Assembly (NCBI RefSeq): GCF_002585305.1
Contig: NZ_NUNF01000008.1
Location: forward strand, 2,009 to 25,328
Origin: Bacillus sp. AFS037270
GTDB lineage: Bacteria > Bacillota > Bacilli > Bacillales_B > DSM-18226
Length of the DNA: 23,320 bases
Direction of reading: 5' to 3'
The position numbers and the translations under genes were made by a program. This document shows, piece by piece, positions 22,954 through 23,320 of the stretch. Under the pieces are notes generated by a model. That model did no database searches. It saw nothing but the letters and a program-made list of their open reading frames with translations, and was not told the DNA's origin. Every line of letters begins with the position of its first letter. The first letter of the stretch is position 1.

Positions 22954-23210
22954 AAAAAAAGCATTGGAAAGTCTCAATTCAAAATAATTGTGCTAAGAGA
23001 CAGTAAGCTGGCCTTATTGGTAAATAAACCATTTTTATTCTCTATTAATAATACCTTTAGTAATATTCTATATGGGTAGTTGTTCGATTTCATTACATTG
23101 AAACAAATTTTGAATGAACAATTAAGCGTTAATGCAAAATATTATGAGTAACCAGGATCAAACAGATGTAATCATACAATGGTATTAATGCTATATATAG
23201 GTCTTTAGAC

Positions 23211-23303
23211 CTACCAAAATTTACAGCTTTCATCCATTTGGATGACATGATATATTTCTCTTGTAAGTTCTTAACGGAACTTCGCGAAAGAGTTTTTTAT
23301 TAC
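23211..23303 (+). ncRNA. structured leader immediately upstream of tRNA-Ser, copy B
   Basis: 93 bases matching copy A (16387-16477). The opening CTACCAAAATTTACAGCT and the central ATGATATATTTCTCTTGTAAG are identical. Hairpin 1 is TCATCC-ATTT-GGATGA (23230-23245), with different bases from copy A but the same pairing. Hairpin 2 is AAGTTC-TTAACG-GAACTT. TTCTCT (23256-23261) and GTA can again pair with TACAGAGAA at the tRNA start. Before it, TAGGTC-TTTA-GACCTA forms an extra hairpin not aligned in copy A. Confidence 0.6.
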
Positions 23304-23320
23304 AGAGAAGTACTCAAGAG
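23304..23320 (+). tRNA. tRNA-Ser, 5' end only (runs off the window)
   Basis: AGAGAAGTACTCAAGAG is identical to the first 17 bases of tRNA-Ser at 16478. The rest, including the anticodon, lies beyond the window. Confidence 0.8.

Overview
The window is low-GC Firmicute DNA, most like a Bacillus-type spore former. The evidence is AGGAGG-type ribosome sites, Bacillus-like protein families (YitT, UppP, SstT, DUF3891), two CotB-like spore-coat genes, a tmRNA with a GKQNN-type tag, and a tRNA-Asn that looks Bacillus-like. I cannot tell from sequence alone whether it is chromosome, megaplasmid or an integrated element. The number of broken genes, dispersed repeats and the unusual RNA cluster suggest an accessory or decaying region.

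Layout. 1-3.4 kb: a small unknown gene, an Old Yellow Enzyme, a nitroreductase and a nonsense-interrupted DUF2750 gene. 3.7-6.4 kb: a decaying PadR / DUF1048 / DrrAB-type ABC exporter operon. padR and the first DUF1048 gene look intact; the second DUF1048 gene, the ATPase and the permease carry frameshifts or stops. 7-8 kb: a medium-chain quinone-reductase-like dehydrogenase behind a strong inverted-repeat operator. 8.3-9.9 kb: an intact small tyrosine-recombinase-like gene in which most catalytic residues are replaced, followed by yitT. 10-14.7 kb: two direct copies of a CotB-like coat gene flanking a Bcr/CflA drug-efflux gene and an EamA exporter. 14.7-16.2 kb: a small CBO0543-like membrane protein and uppP on the minus strand.

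16.4-17.2 kb holds an RNA cassette: a structured leader, tRNA-Ser(GCU), a complete tmRNA, tRNA-Asn(GUU), a short 4.5S-like SRP RNA and one strong terminator. The same leader occurs again at the right edge of the window, directly before a second tRNA-Ser that runs off the end. The leaders share sequence that can pair with the 5' end of the tRNA. This cassette, with its short SRP RNA where Bacillus normally has a ~270-nt scRNA, is the most unusual part of the window.

17.5-23.3 kb: sstT, an IS3-type remnant joined directly to an N-terminally truncated and frameshifted aldo/keto reductase, two further small membrane proteins, a DUF3891 gene, and a four-unit ~51-bp tandem repeat.

Functional themes: several oxidoreductases of the kind used against quinones and electrophiles (OYE, nitroreductase, MDR dehydrogenase, broken AKR), several drug or metabolite exporters, spore-coat and envelope genes, and translation-quality RNAs. 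Much of the rest is eroding.
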